Source: Capillidium heterosporum
Lineage: Eukaryota; Entomophthoromycota; Entomophthoromycetes; Entomophthorales; Capillidiaceae
Assembly: GCA_016630905.1 (NCBI GenBank)
Contig: WBMQ01000013.1
Coordinates: 1,178,001 to 1,242,000 of the forward strand
Direction of reading: 5' to 3'
DNA: 64,000 bases
A program made the position numbers and the translations under genes. Positions 1-10,412 of this stretch are shown here, one piece after another. The notes beneath the pieces are model-generated. The model ran no database searches, had not been told where the DNA came from, and worked only from the letters and a program-made list of their open reading frames with translations. The first letter of the stretch is position 1. Every line of letters starts with the position of its first letter.

Positions 1-203
1 CTGGTCCTAAACTTTTACACGCTACCTTTTCTCATCTTTAGAGTTATGATGCAAAAAATTAGGACCACTGAGACGCTTCATTTGAAGGTAAATAATCTAA
101 ATTTTGCTTAGCATTCAAGAACAGCCTTCAGCCTTCAATTCCAATCAGCTCAACTTCAAACGCATTTACCTCTTCCAAGCAACATAAAAGCATAAGCAGC
201 AAT
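1..203 (+). other. Leader region upstream of BUD13 with intron-like signals
   Basis: No complete gene is seen. A TAG acceptor-like site near 41 and a gtaaat donor near 88 followed by a gcttag end at 111 frame a short open stretch that could be read on to a stop at 193-195. The implied 24-nt intron is shorter than any other here, so this may be only the BUD13 5' leader or the tail of a gene cut by the window edge. Confidence 0.2.
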
Positions 204-1266
204 ATGGAAGACCAAGACAAGCGAGACTACTTAATTCAGACTTATTTAAACCCAACCTCTAGCAAATCTAAAAAGAAATCCAAAACCAAAGAAGACTCAA
301 AACCAAAGATAAAGAAGAGGAAGAAAGGATTTATTGTTGACGAAGATGATGAGGTGAATGACTGGAAAAACAAAGTGGAGTCAGATAATGAAGAAGGTAA
401 TAGATCTATTAATGCTTTGTTTTTACTAATATATGCCTTTTAAGACCCAATTATCGCTGCCGTATCGGATAAGACACAATTCCTATCATCAAAGCAGAGT
501 GGATGGACAACAATTGCGGGTGAAGAATCAGAAGAGGAAGAAAAGGAAGATGAAAAACCTTTAGTCGATTCTATTACAGTTGAAGGTAACTTTTTAGCCT
601 ATTACCCATTCTAACATTTAAAAATAGAACCTAGGATGTCCTCAGGAGCTAAATTTGGTTTACAGTCGGGGAAAGCAGTAGCCTTAGATATCGCACGTCA
701 AGAAAAGCAACTACGACGACAGATGTTGAATGCCGACCCTTCTCAATCAGGTCGTGACGCCAGTACCGTGTATCGTGACGCAAAAGGACGCCGTATCAAT
801 ATAGAGGATGAAAAAGCAGAACATGAGGCCAAGAAAGCTGCCGAACTGCAAGCTGAAGTCGAGCGCAAAAGGAACAACATGGGCTTGAAGCAGCGTGAAG
901 ATGCCTTGCGTCGTAAACGTGAGCTTGAAGAGGAGGTGCATAAGCCCCTAGCTAGGTAATCATTTATACTGATTATTGCTAACTTTTAAAAGGCACGCTG
1001 ACGACCAAGAGTACAACGATTTGCTTAAACACCGCTCGCGTTGGGACGATCCAGCTGCTAAATTCTTGTCTTCGAAATCGGATGCACCCACCAAACCTCA
1101 GTACCGTGGTCCTTCCGGACCTCGAAACCGGTACGATATCAAGCCTGGTCATCGCTGGGATGGGGTTGATCGATCTAACGGCTTCGAAAAAGAGTTGTTC
1201 TTGAAGCTTAACAATAGAAAGGTTAAAGAGCAGGAAGCCTACGCTTGGGGAGCTGAAGATATGTGA
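204..1266 (+). CDS. BUD13: Pre-mRNA-splicing factor Bud13 (RES complex)
   Basis: Bud13 is a subunit of the RES complex (Bud13-Pml1-Snu17), which binds the activated spliceosome and helps retain and splice pre-mRNA in the nucleus. Four exons can be joined: 204-396, 445-585, 628-955 and 993-1266, with introns of 37-48 nt ending in AAG or TAG. The N-terminal part is lysine-rich and acidic. The C-terminal half holds the family hallmark: GRDASTVYRD near 770, then SGLK/MGLKQRE-like charged helix, SGPRNRYDIKPGHRWDGVDRS near 1110-1180 and a FEKELF...AYAWGAEDM tail, the segment that binds Snu17. The frame stays open across all junctions and no frame skip is needed. It is transcribed convergently with the kinase gene that ends at 1457. 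Confidence 0.93.
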
Positions 1267-1456
1267 AATGTGAACTTTTATTTCCATTTAGATAAAGTAT
1301 GGGTGTTTTTCAACTATACAGATTTATGGATAGGTCGATACGTAACGGTAAAAATAAAACCCCAACCTAAGTAATTAAAGTAAGGCTTACCTTTATTAAA
1401 TAAATTTATCTATACTTTTATAAAAATTATATATTTATTCGAATACTGCTACTTTA

Positions 1457-2281
1457 TTATTCCTTTGAAAGCAATAACTTTACCAACTCGTTGAACGATT
1501 GATCGATAGTCTTTGGACTCTCTGTTTTTACGATACTATAGTAAAAATCACCTGTTACCTCCGACTTTAACTTTACCTTCTCACTACCAACTTCTAGGAA
1601 ACTGGCATAGTACTTTTTGAACGATGGCCAGACAACCTTCTCAAAATAGTTGGGAGGATCCTTCCAAAACCCTACTGATGTTAATATTTATAAAAGTTTT
1701 AAATGTACCTTCTTTGGTGACGTATCCTTCCCTAGCTTCACGTCGCTGCAACAAAGTTGGGATAATCTGCCCAAACCATAATAGCAATGTCGACCAAATT
1801 TTGGAATTCAGGAGCTTGGAAATAAAGGAACCCTTCCACGATAACTACACCATCTTTATACTTTGCATTTAATTCTTCAATATCTTTTAAGTTGATTTCA
1901 AAATTTGTTGTCTCTTGCATTTCACCTTTGCTTTCATCAGCCATCTTATGCTGGGATAAAGCAGCACTTTGAACAGAACTAAAGAAATCTTCCATTAGGA
2001 TAGCTTCTGGAGTATCCCAGTTGTCGTATCCAGTGTCTTGATCGATTGGGATATCTTTGTCCAGCTTGTAAAATTTGTCTTGTTGGATTAAAGTTGCATT
2101 GGGTAGGTAGGTTTTTAATAAGTGGGCTAAAGTCTATAGAGATGAGTTTATGTTTTGCTATGAATAAGTTTACTGTCTTTCCCGAGCAAGAGCATCCACT
2201 TTACATAGAACATATAACGTTATTTACAATGGTTTGTAATAGTTACCTTATAGCGATTATCGGACGTTTCTTTACTTCCAT
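1457..2281 (-). CDS. NRK1: Nicotinamide riboside kinase-like (Nrk1), one +1 frame skip
   Basis: Nrk1 phosphorylates nicotinamide riboside to NMN for NAD salvage. Exons (minus strand) are 2281-2247, 2198-2174, 2133-1709 and 1671-1457. The P-loop ISGCSCSGKT is assembled over two introns: one splits the first glycine region and the next falls right after GKT. Downstream come IQQDKFYK, YDNWDTPEA (substrate-site motif), VVIVEGF (Walker B-like) and KDPPNYFEKVVWPSF, matching yeast Nrk1 in order and spacing. Inside exon 3 the zero frame hits TGA after VWADYPN; skipping one base at about 1761 (TAT.C.CCA) gives VWADYPTLLQRREAREGY, which has the same length as yeast Nrk1 there. Exon sum minus one equals 233 codons. 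A 33-nt GT...AG removal would also restore frame but would delete conserved length, so I reject it. Could be uridine kinase-like, but NRK fits better. Confidence 0.85.
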
Positions 2282-3447
2282 TAATTGTCACAAAGTTAGA
2301 TTGTGTTTAGTAAGCTAGTTTCCTATTACTAATTTTTGATTTTGATGTTCAGTCATACAGCTTTTATAAGTTTCGAAATTAAATGTAGAAAAAGTCTCGG
2401 TTGTGAGAATGGAAAGCCACTAATCTACCAACATAAACTAACATAGCAGCTTTAACAGCATGTTAAAGGACATATTATTAATTTCTGTTACTACTTCACC
2501 ATCTATAAAGCGCTTCGTACAAGGTATGCCATGGCTCTTTATGGTTAGAAATATCAAGATCTTAAATTACACGAAATCAAAACCGAGTTTATAATCAGGG
2601 GAAGTCAGGTATGCACTGCACAAGGGTATGTTAGAGGTCTATTCCCTTATCACAAACCCGAATGCCTACAAAGGTCAAGTGCTAGTCCAAGGATGTATAC
2701 ACAATTCGTATTATAACCCTATTTGGCTAAATGATATAATCCTTTATTTTTAACCTTTCCAGTATAATTTTGTTATCCCCAAACTGAAATCTAGTCTGTG
2801 ATCTCAATTCCCGCTTCCTTCCACCCTTTGACCAATGGTGCCATAGGTGGGCTTGGAAAGTGATGTCAGACGGTGATTTATTTACCCGCATCCAATATTC
2901 CCAGGGTCAGCTACTATCCAGACTAAATTTGCCTAAACCAATAGCTTCCTTTTATTTGCAGCTGTTGTATAGCACAATTGAACTAAAGCTTGGGCTGCCT
3001 AATCAAATGCCAGGGAAGTGAAAATTTTGATTGTAGGGAAGGATGACACCTAATAAGTTATGGCCAAGGAGTAGGCTAAGTCAAGCTGGAAAAGCAATAT
3101 CCAATCCAAGTTGAGCACAAAAATTTTTTCACCTTTCCTGGTTTCATCTTACGTTAGCTGTAAAGTAAACTATATTTAAAAGGAGTATAAACTAGGGTAT
3201 TATTCAACCTATCCTTTGGTAATACTAGGCATCTTACATATAAGCAATAGTTTCCCAAGATTAATGGCTCTTTCAAAACGAAACTTTTAATAGTAACCTT
3301 TGTCAACTTTTCGTCAGCTTTTATAAAGTTTGCTAGCCAAACTTCCAACATAGAAATTAAATACAACCAATATACTGTGTATAGCTCTAATAGTTCAATA
3401 TAGTAGTTAATTCATCCAATATACGACTTATACATACCAATAATCCA
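2282..3447. other. Intergenic region between NRK and Puf-A
   Basis: About 1.2 kb without a supported gene. It is the shared upstream region of two divergent genes (NRK on minus, Puf-A on plus). Short open frames here lack homology or splice structure. Confidence 0.5.
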
Positions 3448-5004
3448 ATGATCGATAGCTTGTCTCTGAAGTTTCAAAGCAACCGCAAGGTTGCCCCTAC
3501 CTACTCAAAAGGTAACCATCGACCTAAACTATTTCCAAACTTTCATCAATTTCGACGTAAGCTAAGCCCAATCAATTTTAGATACCAAGAAGAAGGTGGA
3601 CTACGCTTCAGCACTACCCTTACTCCCCATCCTCAATTTGAAGCGCAAATACGATACGGTTCGGTTGAAGGAGATGCGTAGGGTATTGGAGCTGAACCCC
3701 AGCCCCGAGATCATAGACTTTACCTTTTACGAAACCAAGGACGTTTGGGTCGACTTATGCTCAGGTACCTAGTCATAAAACTTTTCACTTACCTGAACAA
3801 TAGACTACATTGGCAACATCATTTTCCAAAAGTTGGTAGAGTTTGGTACTGAACAGCAACGGGACTCTTTGATAACTGCAGTGGCTCCCTACATGGCCGC
3901 TATAGGCATCCGTAAATATATTTGCACTACCCCATGACTAATAGTTTTTGTAAATCGACTACAGATAAAAATGGTACTTGGGCCATCCAAAGATTGATAG
4001 AGTACGCCACCACCGTCTTCCAAGTTAGCAAAATCACGCCTATAAATACTAATTTGCATTTAAATAGATTGCTACCATCGCTACCGCTTTACGTCCCTTT
4101 ACCCATTTGCTGCTGCTTGACCCCTTAGGGCAATTACGTCGTGCAAGCCTGTCTCAAGTTCCCCCAAAAGTACAACCAGTTTGTACCCGACACCATAGCT
4201 GCCAAGTGCCACGAGATCGGAGTCGGTCGCTTCGGTGCCCGGGCCATCCGTACCTGCCTCGATTCCAACTTGATGACCCAAGCCCAGATTTCGCACGTCG
4301 CCGAAGCCATTACCGACCGGGCTGCGCGACTCGTCACCAACTCTAACGGCTCCTTGCTTTTGAACTGGGTACTAGATCTGCAGATAAGTGAACTGTATCT
4401 CAAACTAGCTATGGCTCTCAAAGACTACATCGTACCTTTGTGTACCCACAAGATCGCTTCTCTAATAGTTTTACGTCTCGTCAACCAACCTATCAACGCT
4501 AAAAGTCGTGAAATCGTTTTACTGCAATTGTTGGCTCGGGACCACTACGACTCTACGTTACTGCAGCTCCTCGAGGATAGCGTCGGTGGCTACCCCTTCC
4601 TACAGAGCCTTGTCACCTCACCTTACCTCCCACCCTTTGCCAAAAGACAAGTAATGACCGCTATCCACCAGTTCCACCACCGTCCCCAGCAGCAACCTAC
4701 CCCGGCCTACGAAATGGAACAAAAGCATAGCTTTCCTCAGCAGCGCTTCGATCCCTTTGGCACTGACTCCAACGTTGACGTGCCTAAAAAGTCGGTTAGG
4801 GTTGGCATGTTTAACGACTACGACTTTGATCCCCACGTCACCATGCTACGCTCCAATCCCACGTTGAATTCCCTGCCTTACGACAAAAAGTTACCTATGG
4901 GCTCGGGACCAAGTGACATCGATATGTTGGATTTCAGCAAACTTTCCATCCGCTCTGAAACTGATTACGACTACAAGGTCAACTTTGGTCTCGGACGTAT
5001 CTGA
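3448..5004 (+). CDS. Puf-A: Jsn1/Puf2-type Pumilio RNA-binding protein, one +1 frame skip
   Basis: Puf repeats bind single-stranded 3'UTR motifs and control mRNA stability or location. Five exons: 3448-3511, 3582-3764, 3804-3911, 3965-4023 and 4068-5004. The Puf block includes WVDLCS-DYIGNIIFQKLVEFG, HKNGTWAIQRLIEYA, LGNYVVQACLKF, GRFGARAIRTCLDS and TNSNGSLLLNWVLD, the wording of the Jsn1/Puf1/Puf2 branch. It aligns along its length with Puf-B at 7446-9240 and shares all intron positions and phases after the first exon, so the two are tandem duplicates. In exon 5 the zero frame loses homology after LLLLDPLG; skipping one base at 4128 or 4131 restores NYVVQ exactly as in Puf-B. With the skip the coding length is 450 codons. 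The C-terminus is a low-complexity region with many His, Gln and Pro. The N-terminus differs from Puf-B. Confidence 0.85.
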
Positions 5005-7445
5005 GCTCATGTCTGACAACCTATATCTATTTATGATATGACCTGGGTGCACGCATCACTTTGGACGTTGCCACTCCCCAAAAACAAATTTCACTTCCTG
5101 TATACTCCCCCTGTACATTGGATACCTGCCTACCTTATGTTACGCCTACTTTGCTTCAAATTGATATTCTTTTGATACCTTTGCTTAATCTTAATGCTGT
5201 CCCGTTCAATAAACTACTTTTCTCAATAGTAAATGATGCTTTTCGTTGATATAACGGTTAAATATATAGTGGTACGTTTTGCTAATCAGATAAACTATGT
5301 GTTTTTAAATTAGATTGGAATTTAATTGATTTTTTAAGTTGAAAGGTTTAAGTTCATATAAGTTATTAATAGTGCTGATCGATTGGCATATATGCTACGA
5401 GTACTAAAAGCTTTTTGGGAGTCAATTCAAGTAAAAAAGCAGCAGTCTTTCTGGGTAAAGAAGAGGCTATTTCAAGGAGATAGTGCATTTAAGGTATAAG
5501 GAATGAATTGGTATGGGTAGTGTTTAGTATTGAATAATTTCTTTAAATTAACTATATTGAGGATAGTAGTTAATATTAAGAAAAGGTTGAAATTTTACAT
5601 AAACAATCAAGGCATCTGTATTATAGTTGATTGAAATTTGGTGTGTCGTAGTTCTAGATAGTTGGAAAGATGCGACTGTAGGTAGTTAGATTTATAGTAG
5701 AAATGGATAAGAGTATTTCTATATACTTTGCAGTTTTCTAAGAGATTAGAGTTTTGACTTTAACAAAGCTATAATAGCTATCGGCACAACTTCAATATAA
5801 AGCTACAAACTTACTAGGTTTTTAGGTCTCAACTTCAGTGCAAGGAACGGCTTATTTCTTCTGTTCCAAATTACATTTACAACTTTTATAAGTGAAATTT
5901 GATGAAATTGTAAATACAATTCAGTACAGAAGATGTATTTCAGTACACTTTCCAAGTGAATGGTGACTCATAGAATACGCTCAAGGGATTGAAGGTAGTA
6001 CGAAAGGAAATGGAGGTAAGCAAAGGTGGGGCCCAATTAATTGGAAAGGAGGTTAGTATAGATATATTGAAGCTGGAAAGGAGACTTGAACTAGCTATAA
6101 ACCAAGTAAATAAACAGGCTTATTTATTAGGAAAGGAGGTAAAAGTTGTCCAATATTGACTTTCAGAAAGATAATATTATAAGGTGATGGTTATTTATTG
6201 GGAAAATAATTAATTGTATGGAAGGGAGGCGATGCATCTCAATAAACTGGTAGGAGTGCAAAAGTATCAAAACTTTATTATTTTAACCAAGTAAAGGATA
6301 AGGGTACTCGGTTGATAAGATGACTAAAGCCAGCTCTTATATCCCAATGCTTTACAGAATCAAATCTACAATCATTATTGAGATATCAATTGAATAAGCT
6401 TGCTGCTAGCAACTTTCTTTCGGGTAAAGCTTAGCTGTGTACCCGATTGACTATGGGTGGATAGGAAACTAGCCGCAGACTTGAAAGCTCCTCACATTCC
6501 CTCACATTCCCTTACACAACTTTATTTTAGCTTGCTGGCAAAAGGTTTTAATAGCTATATATAGCTAAACTCTAGACACTACTGCCCCTAAAAACTGCTA
6601 GTACACCCCACTTGTTTCATTCCCTTTCATTAGTTTAGTACTCATGGTATGCTTCACAGACCCAATCGCCTTTAGCAACGCCCAAAACTCAAACTTCCAG
6701 CTACAAAAATAGTTAGGAATAGAATACCTCAGCTTATTCTCCTTTAATTGCGTTCAAAGATCCAAACTTGGATAACTTTATTCTTGAACTGCGAAACACC
6801 TTGTTTTGGAATCCCTGAAATCCAAATTTAAGACCAAATTGGAAAAAACTAATCAAAGTTTATCAAAGTAAAACGTCAAAACTAAACATCAAAACTAGCA
6901 TCAAATAAACTCGAGTGAGCTGCGAGCATAGGGTAACGTTCAAAAGACTAACTGATCGGCCTGAAGGTGAAGTATGGCCTTTGGTGTTGAATCAATTGAA
7001 TAGCAATTAGGCCTAAATTTAGAACTGGACGGGGTAGGTAAAGCTGATGCTAAGTATTCGTTGGGTTAGCCAATTAAAGCCCTATATGTGCATCAAAGCA
7101 GTCCAGATAAAAGGCTTAGTGATCCAATCTAAACATCAGTTTCAGCTTGTTTTGAAACGAAGGAAATGAAGGATGATGAAATATCTGGTTTATACCGTAC
7201 TTTTACTGGCCAGCAAGGCTTTTAAGCTGCGTATTTCCGTCCATCTAGGAGTAAACTACGTCAATCAATGATGTGAAAGTTGAATGATTTGGAGATGTAG
7301 AATAAGTATTTGGCATTGAAATGGTTTTAAACTTTCTGTAGGTCAGCTATATTAAATGGCAGGGATGGAGTTGGAACTTTTTTTACCTTTCTTCAACAAT
7401 TAGTTAATTTAATAAATTCCGACCCATCATAAATTAGTTAATATA
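5005..7445. other. Long intergenic region upstream of Puf-B
   Basis: 2.4 kb with no supported gene. It contains a cluster of purine-rich GGAAAGGAGG-like copies at 6003-6230 (listed separately). AT-rich otherwise. Confidence 0.5.
6003..6230 (+). repeat. Cluster of GGAAAGGAGG-like purine repeats
   Basis: Copies seen at 6043-6056 (GGAAAGGAGGTTAG), 6075-6085 (GGAAAGGAGAC), 6130-6140 (GGAAAGGAGGT) and 6220-6230 (GGAAGGGAGGC), with a looser copy AAAGGAAATGGAGGTAAG at about 6003-6019. Two of them follow a TTATTTATT(A/G)GGAAA-like lead (6121 and about 6190). Spacing is about 30-90 bp and all are on the same strand. Function unknown; a protein-binding cluster for Puf-B transcription is possible. Confidence 0.45.
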
Positions 7446-9240
7446 ATGTCCGACACACAATTCATCAACAGCTTCATCAACGAGGCCGCCGAGCGAAGCT
7501 TCAGGAACTTGGACAACCACGGTAACTAGATAGTGCAGCTTCAAAACTTATAACATCGATTTTTAGAGCGACTCATGTCCTTTGATTACGCTGTCACCCT
7601 CCCGCCTATCCCGAACCCAACTTTGAAGCGGAAGATTGACCCTTCCCGGCTTCGAGAGCTACGGAAGCAACTCGAGAACGAGCCCAGCCATGACTTCATC
7701 GATGGTGTATTCAATGAAACTATGGATTCGTGGATCGATCTGTGCTCTGGTACGTACTTGCCAAAGTTTTTAGCTAACCGTTACTAGACTACATCGGCAA
7801 CATAATCATCCAGAAGCTCATCGAGTATGGCACCGACAACCAAAAGACCGCCCTTATTTGCGCCGTCGCCCCACACATGGCAGCCATCGGAATTCGTAAG
7901 CCTATCAGGAAATTTTATTCTGACAACTTTTAGACAAGAACGGAACCTGGGCAGTACAGAAGATGATTGAGTTTGCTAGAACTGATGATCAGGTATGTCT
8001 ACTATATGTCTATATGTACTAAAAAGTTTAGATTGACCGCATCTGTAAAGCGCTTAAGCCGTTCATACCTGCTCTCTTGCTCGATCAGTTTGGAAACTAC
8101 GTCGTACAGTGCTGCTTAAAGTTTGATACACCCTTCAACCAATTTATCTTCGACTCCATCTACGCACGCTGCTCTGAAATCGCTCAAGGGAGATTCGGTG
8201 CTCGAGCTATACGTACCTGTTTGGACAGCCAGTACACGAGCCAAGAACAAAGAGACTTGGTTTCAGAGTCGCTCATGAGAAACGCCTACAGCCTCTCTAC
8301 CAACTCGAACGGGTCTTTGTTATTGAACTGGGTCCTCGACTCCCAATACTCAGACCACTACATGGGCATCGTAGTCAACCTGAACAGCCACTTGGCACAG
8401 CTTTGTTGCCACAAGTTAGCGTCCCCGATCATCATACGTCTAATTAATCAGCAGCTATGTACGAGATCCCGCGACTTCTTGCTCACGCGCATATTCTTCC
8501 AGACATCTCCTCCCCCTCTTGTAAAGGACATCATGTTCGACCAGAACCAAGGGAATCAATTCATTCAAAAGGTCCTGACTTCCCCATATCTCGATGAAAA
8601 TACAAAGGCCTCCATAAAATTAGTATACGACAAATGGGCAAACAGCCCCGAGTTGCACCAGTACTCTGGATACAGACGCATGATGTACGACGACGTCCAG
8701 CCATTCTCAATGGGCTCCAACCAGCCCATGTTCGCTAGAAGCCGCTCCGGATCAGTCTCCATCCCTTTGCAGCCCCCACGTCAGAGATCCAGCTCCGTCT
8801 CCATCCAGCCTATGACTCAGTTCAACTACCTCAAGCCCAAGTTGTCCAGTGGCAAGCTCGATGTGCAACTACCTCCCTTCTCGCCCTTCTCCCAGGGCAA
8901 TGCTTTAGAGGAGGAGTTTACCAAGCCCCCTTCCAACCAGCCTTCCTTCGAGATGAACTGGAACATGTCCAACCAAAAACTCCCTTCCCAGTTGAACTCC
9001 ATCAACAGCCCCTTCCCACCCGGCATCATTCCCGGGTCTACCTACCTCAACAACTCTCCCTTTTCTAAATCCAACGTTCACGTTCAGCCAACTAATGCAA
9101 ACAAAAACTCCCACTCCATCCCCAACCAAAATCCCAATCCAAACCAAAATTCCACAATGAACCCGGCTGCCAACCCGTTCATCACCCGTAAGACTCGAAG
9201 TCGATCCACCTCCACTGGGCACATCTCCCTCAATAATTAA
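7446..9240 (+). CDS. Puf-B: Jsn1/Puf2-type Pumilio RNA-binding protein
   Basis: Second copy of the tandem Puf pair. The start ATG at 7446 gives MSDTQFINSFINEAAERSF; five exons joined by introns of about 38-46 nt that end in TAG, with donors after NLDNH-G, DLCS-G, IGI-C and DDQ. Puf repeats run from DYIGNIIIQKLIEYG through HKNGTWAVQKMIEFA, DQFGNYVVQCCLKF and GRFGARAIRTCLDS to STNSNGSLLLNWVLDS and end near residue 340. The C-terminal 200 residues are low-complexity, rich in Ser, Pro, Asn and Gln with RSRSGSVS and RQRSSSVS stretches that look like phospho-regulated or aggregation-prone linker. Unlike Puf-A the frame is open throughout, which makes it a good internal control for the skip in its paralogue. 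Confidence 0.88.
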
Positions 9241-10412
9241 CTTGTGGTGGAATTTCGTTCAAACACCTTATGGTATACCTATTGATAGACACTTTTATTT
9301 TATTTTATTTCGGGTCCCGTTCTGCTCAAAACTCCTTCCTGCCTATATGCTTTCCACTTTAAATTTCACCTACACCTACACTTCCCTACCAGCCTTGGTG
9401 TCCAATAAATAGTTTTGGCTTTAACGGCTACATTATATGTTTGTATTTGAATGTATTTTTAAATGTCAGGGTATATGAGCATATCAATTATACCTAAGGA
9501 TCACTTGTATTGTAATTTTGTAAGTAAACTCTAAAAAGTCTACATTCAAAGACGATTTAAGTCCGTACATAAGATTGGTATTCAAGCCTGGTATACCATT
9601 TTGAAATAAAGAAATGAGTTTATATGTATAGTGTACATTCTACAATGGCAACTTATATATTACGGAACCTATGTTTTCAAAAAATATAGAGATGGTGCAA
9701 ACGAAAGTATTGGAAAACTCATTGCCTATTCCCTTTACATTTATCACTTTATCTATTTGTATAAAAGAGTGCAGTTTCATATACAGTAGGCGTTAGTTTA
9801 AAGAAAGTTTGCTTCAACCTAGGATAAAATTTAGATGAGGTATTGGGGTAAGTACCAAGTTGAGTACGATGGAATGAGTTGTTAGCAATACATTAGTTAG
9901 ACTATAAGGGCAATCTGTCGATTTTATCTATCATGGGTGTTACACCTATTCCATCTACTATAACTTACAATGGTGAAAATCGACCTTTCTAAATCGAAAC
10001 GGCTTATGTGCATTTATTATGAAAATGATTTTAGCTTTTGTAAAGTTAAGCTATCAAATGATATTTTCAATAGGAGTAGCATCGTGTTTGTAAAAAGGTT
10101 TTATTCTTAATTCTTTCAATATCCTAACCTTGCCATAAATATATATCCTGGATTTAACTATCGGGGTAAATAGCTTTTACTTGTTGGAAGCAGGTTCTTA
10201 GTTCCTACATCTTGAACTCCTTGTATTGATCTTCAAATGACTTCTAACAATTCACCTTTGTTGTAGATTTCCATTACCTTATTAAAATAAATTCTAAAGA
10301 TCTATAGATATCTACTTTATTCCATATTGACTTTCAAAAGCTTTATAGACCTTGCAAATTTAGCAATATCAAAAGTATAGAAAATGTATGAATGATAATA
10401 GTCCCATTTTAT
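9241..10412. other. Convergent intergenic region Puf-B / ISM1
   Basis: 1.2 kb of AT-rich sequence between two converging 3' ends; several AATAAA-like stretches; no gene supported. Confidence 0.5.

Noticed and set aside
4099-4421. Antisense open frames over Puf-A, GFA1, ABCC and other genes
   Set aside because: They mirror strongly coding sequence on the other strand and have no motifs of their own.
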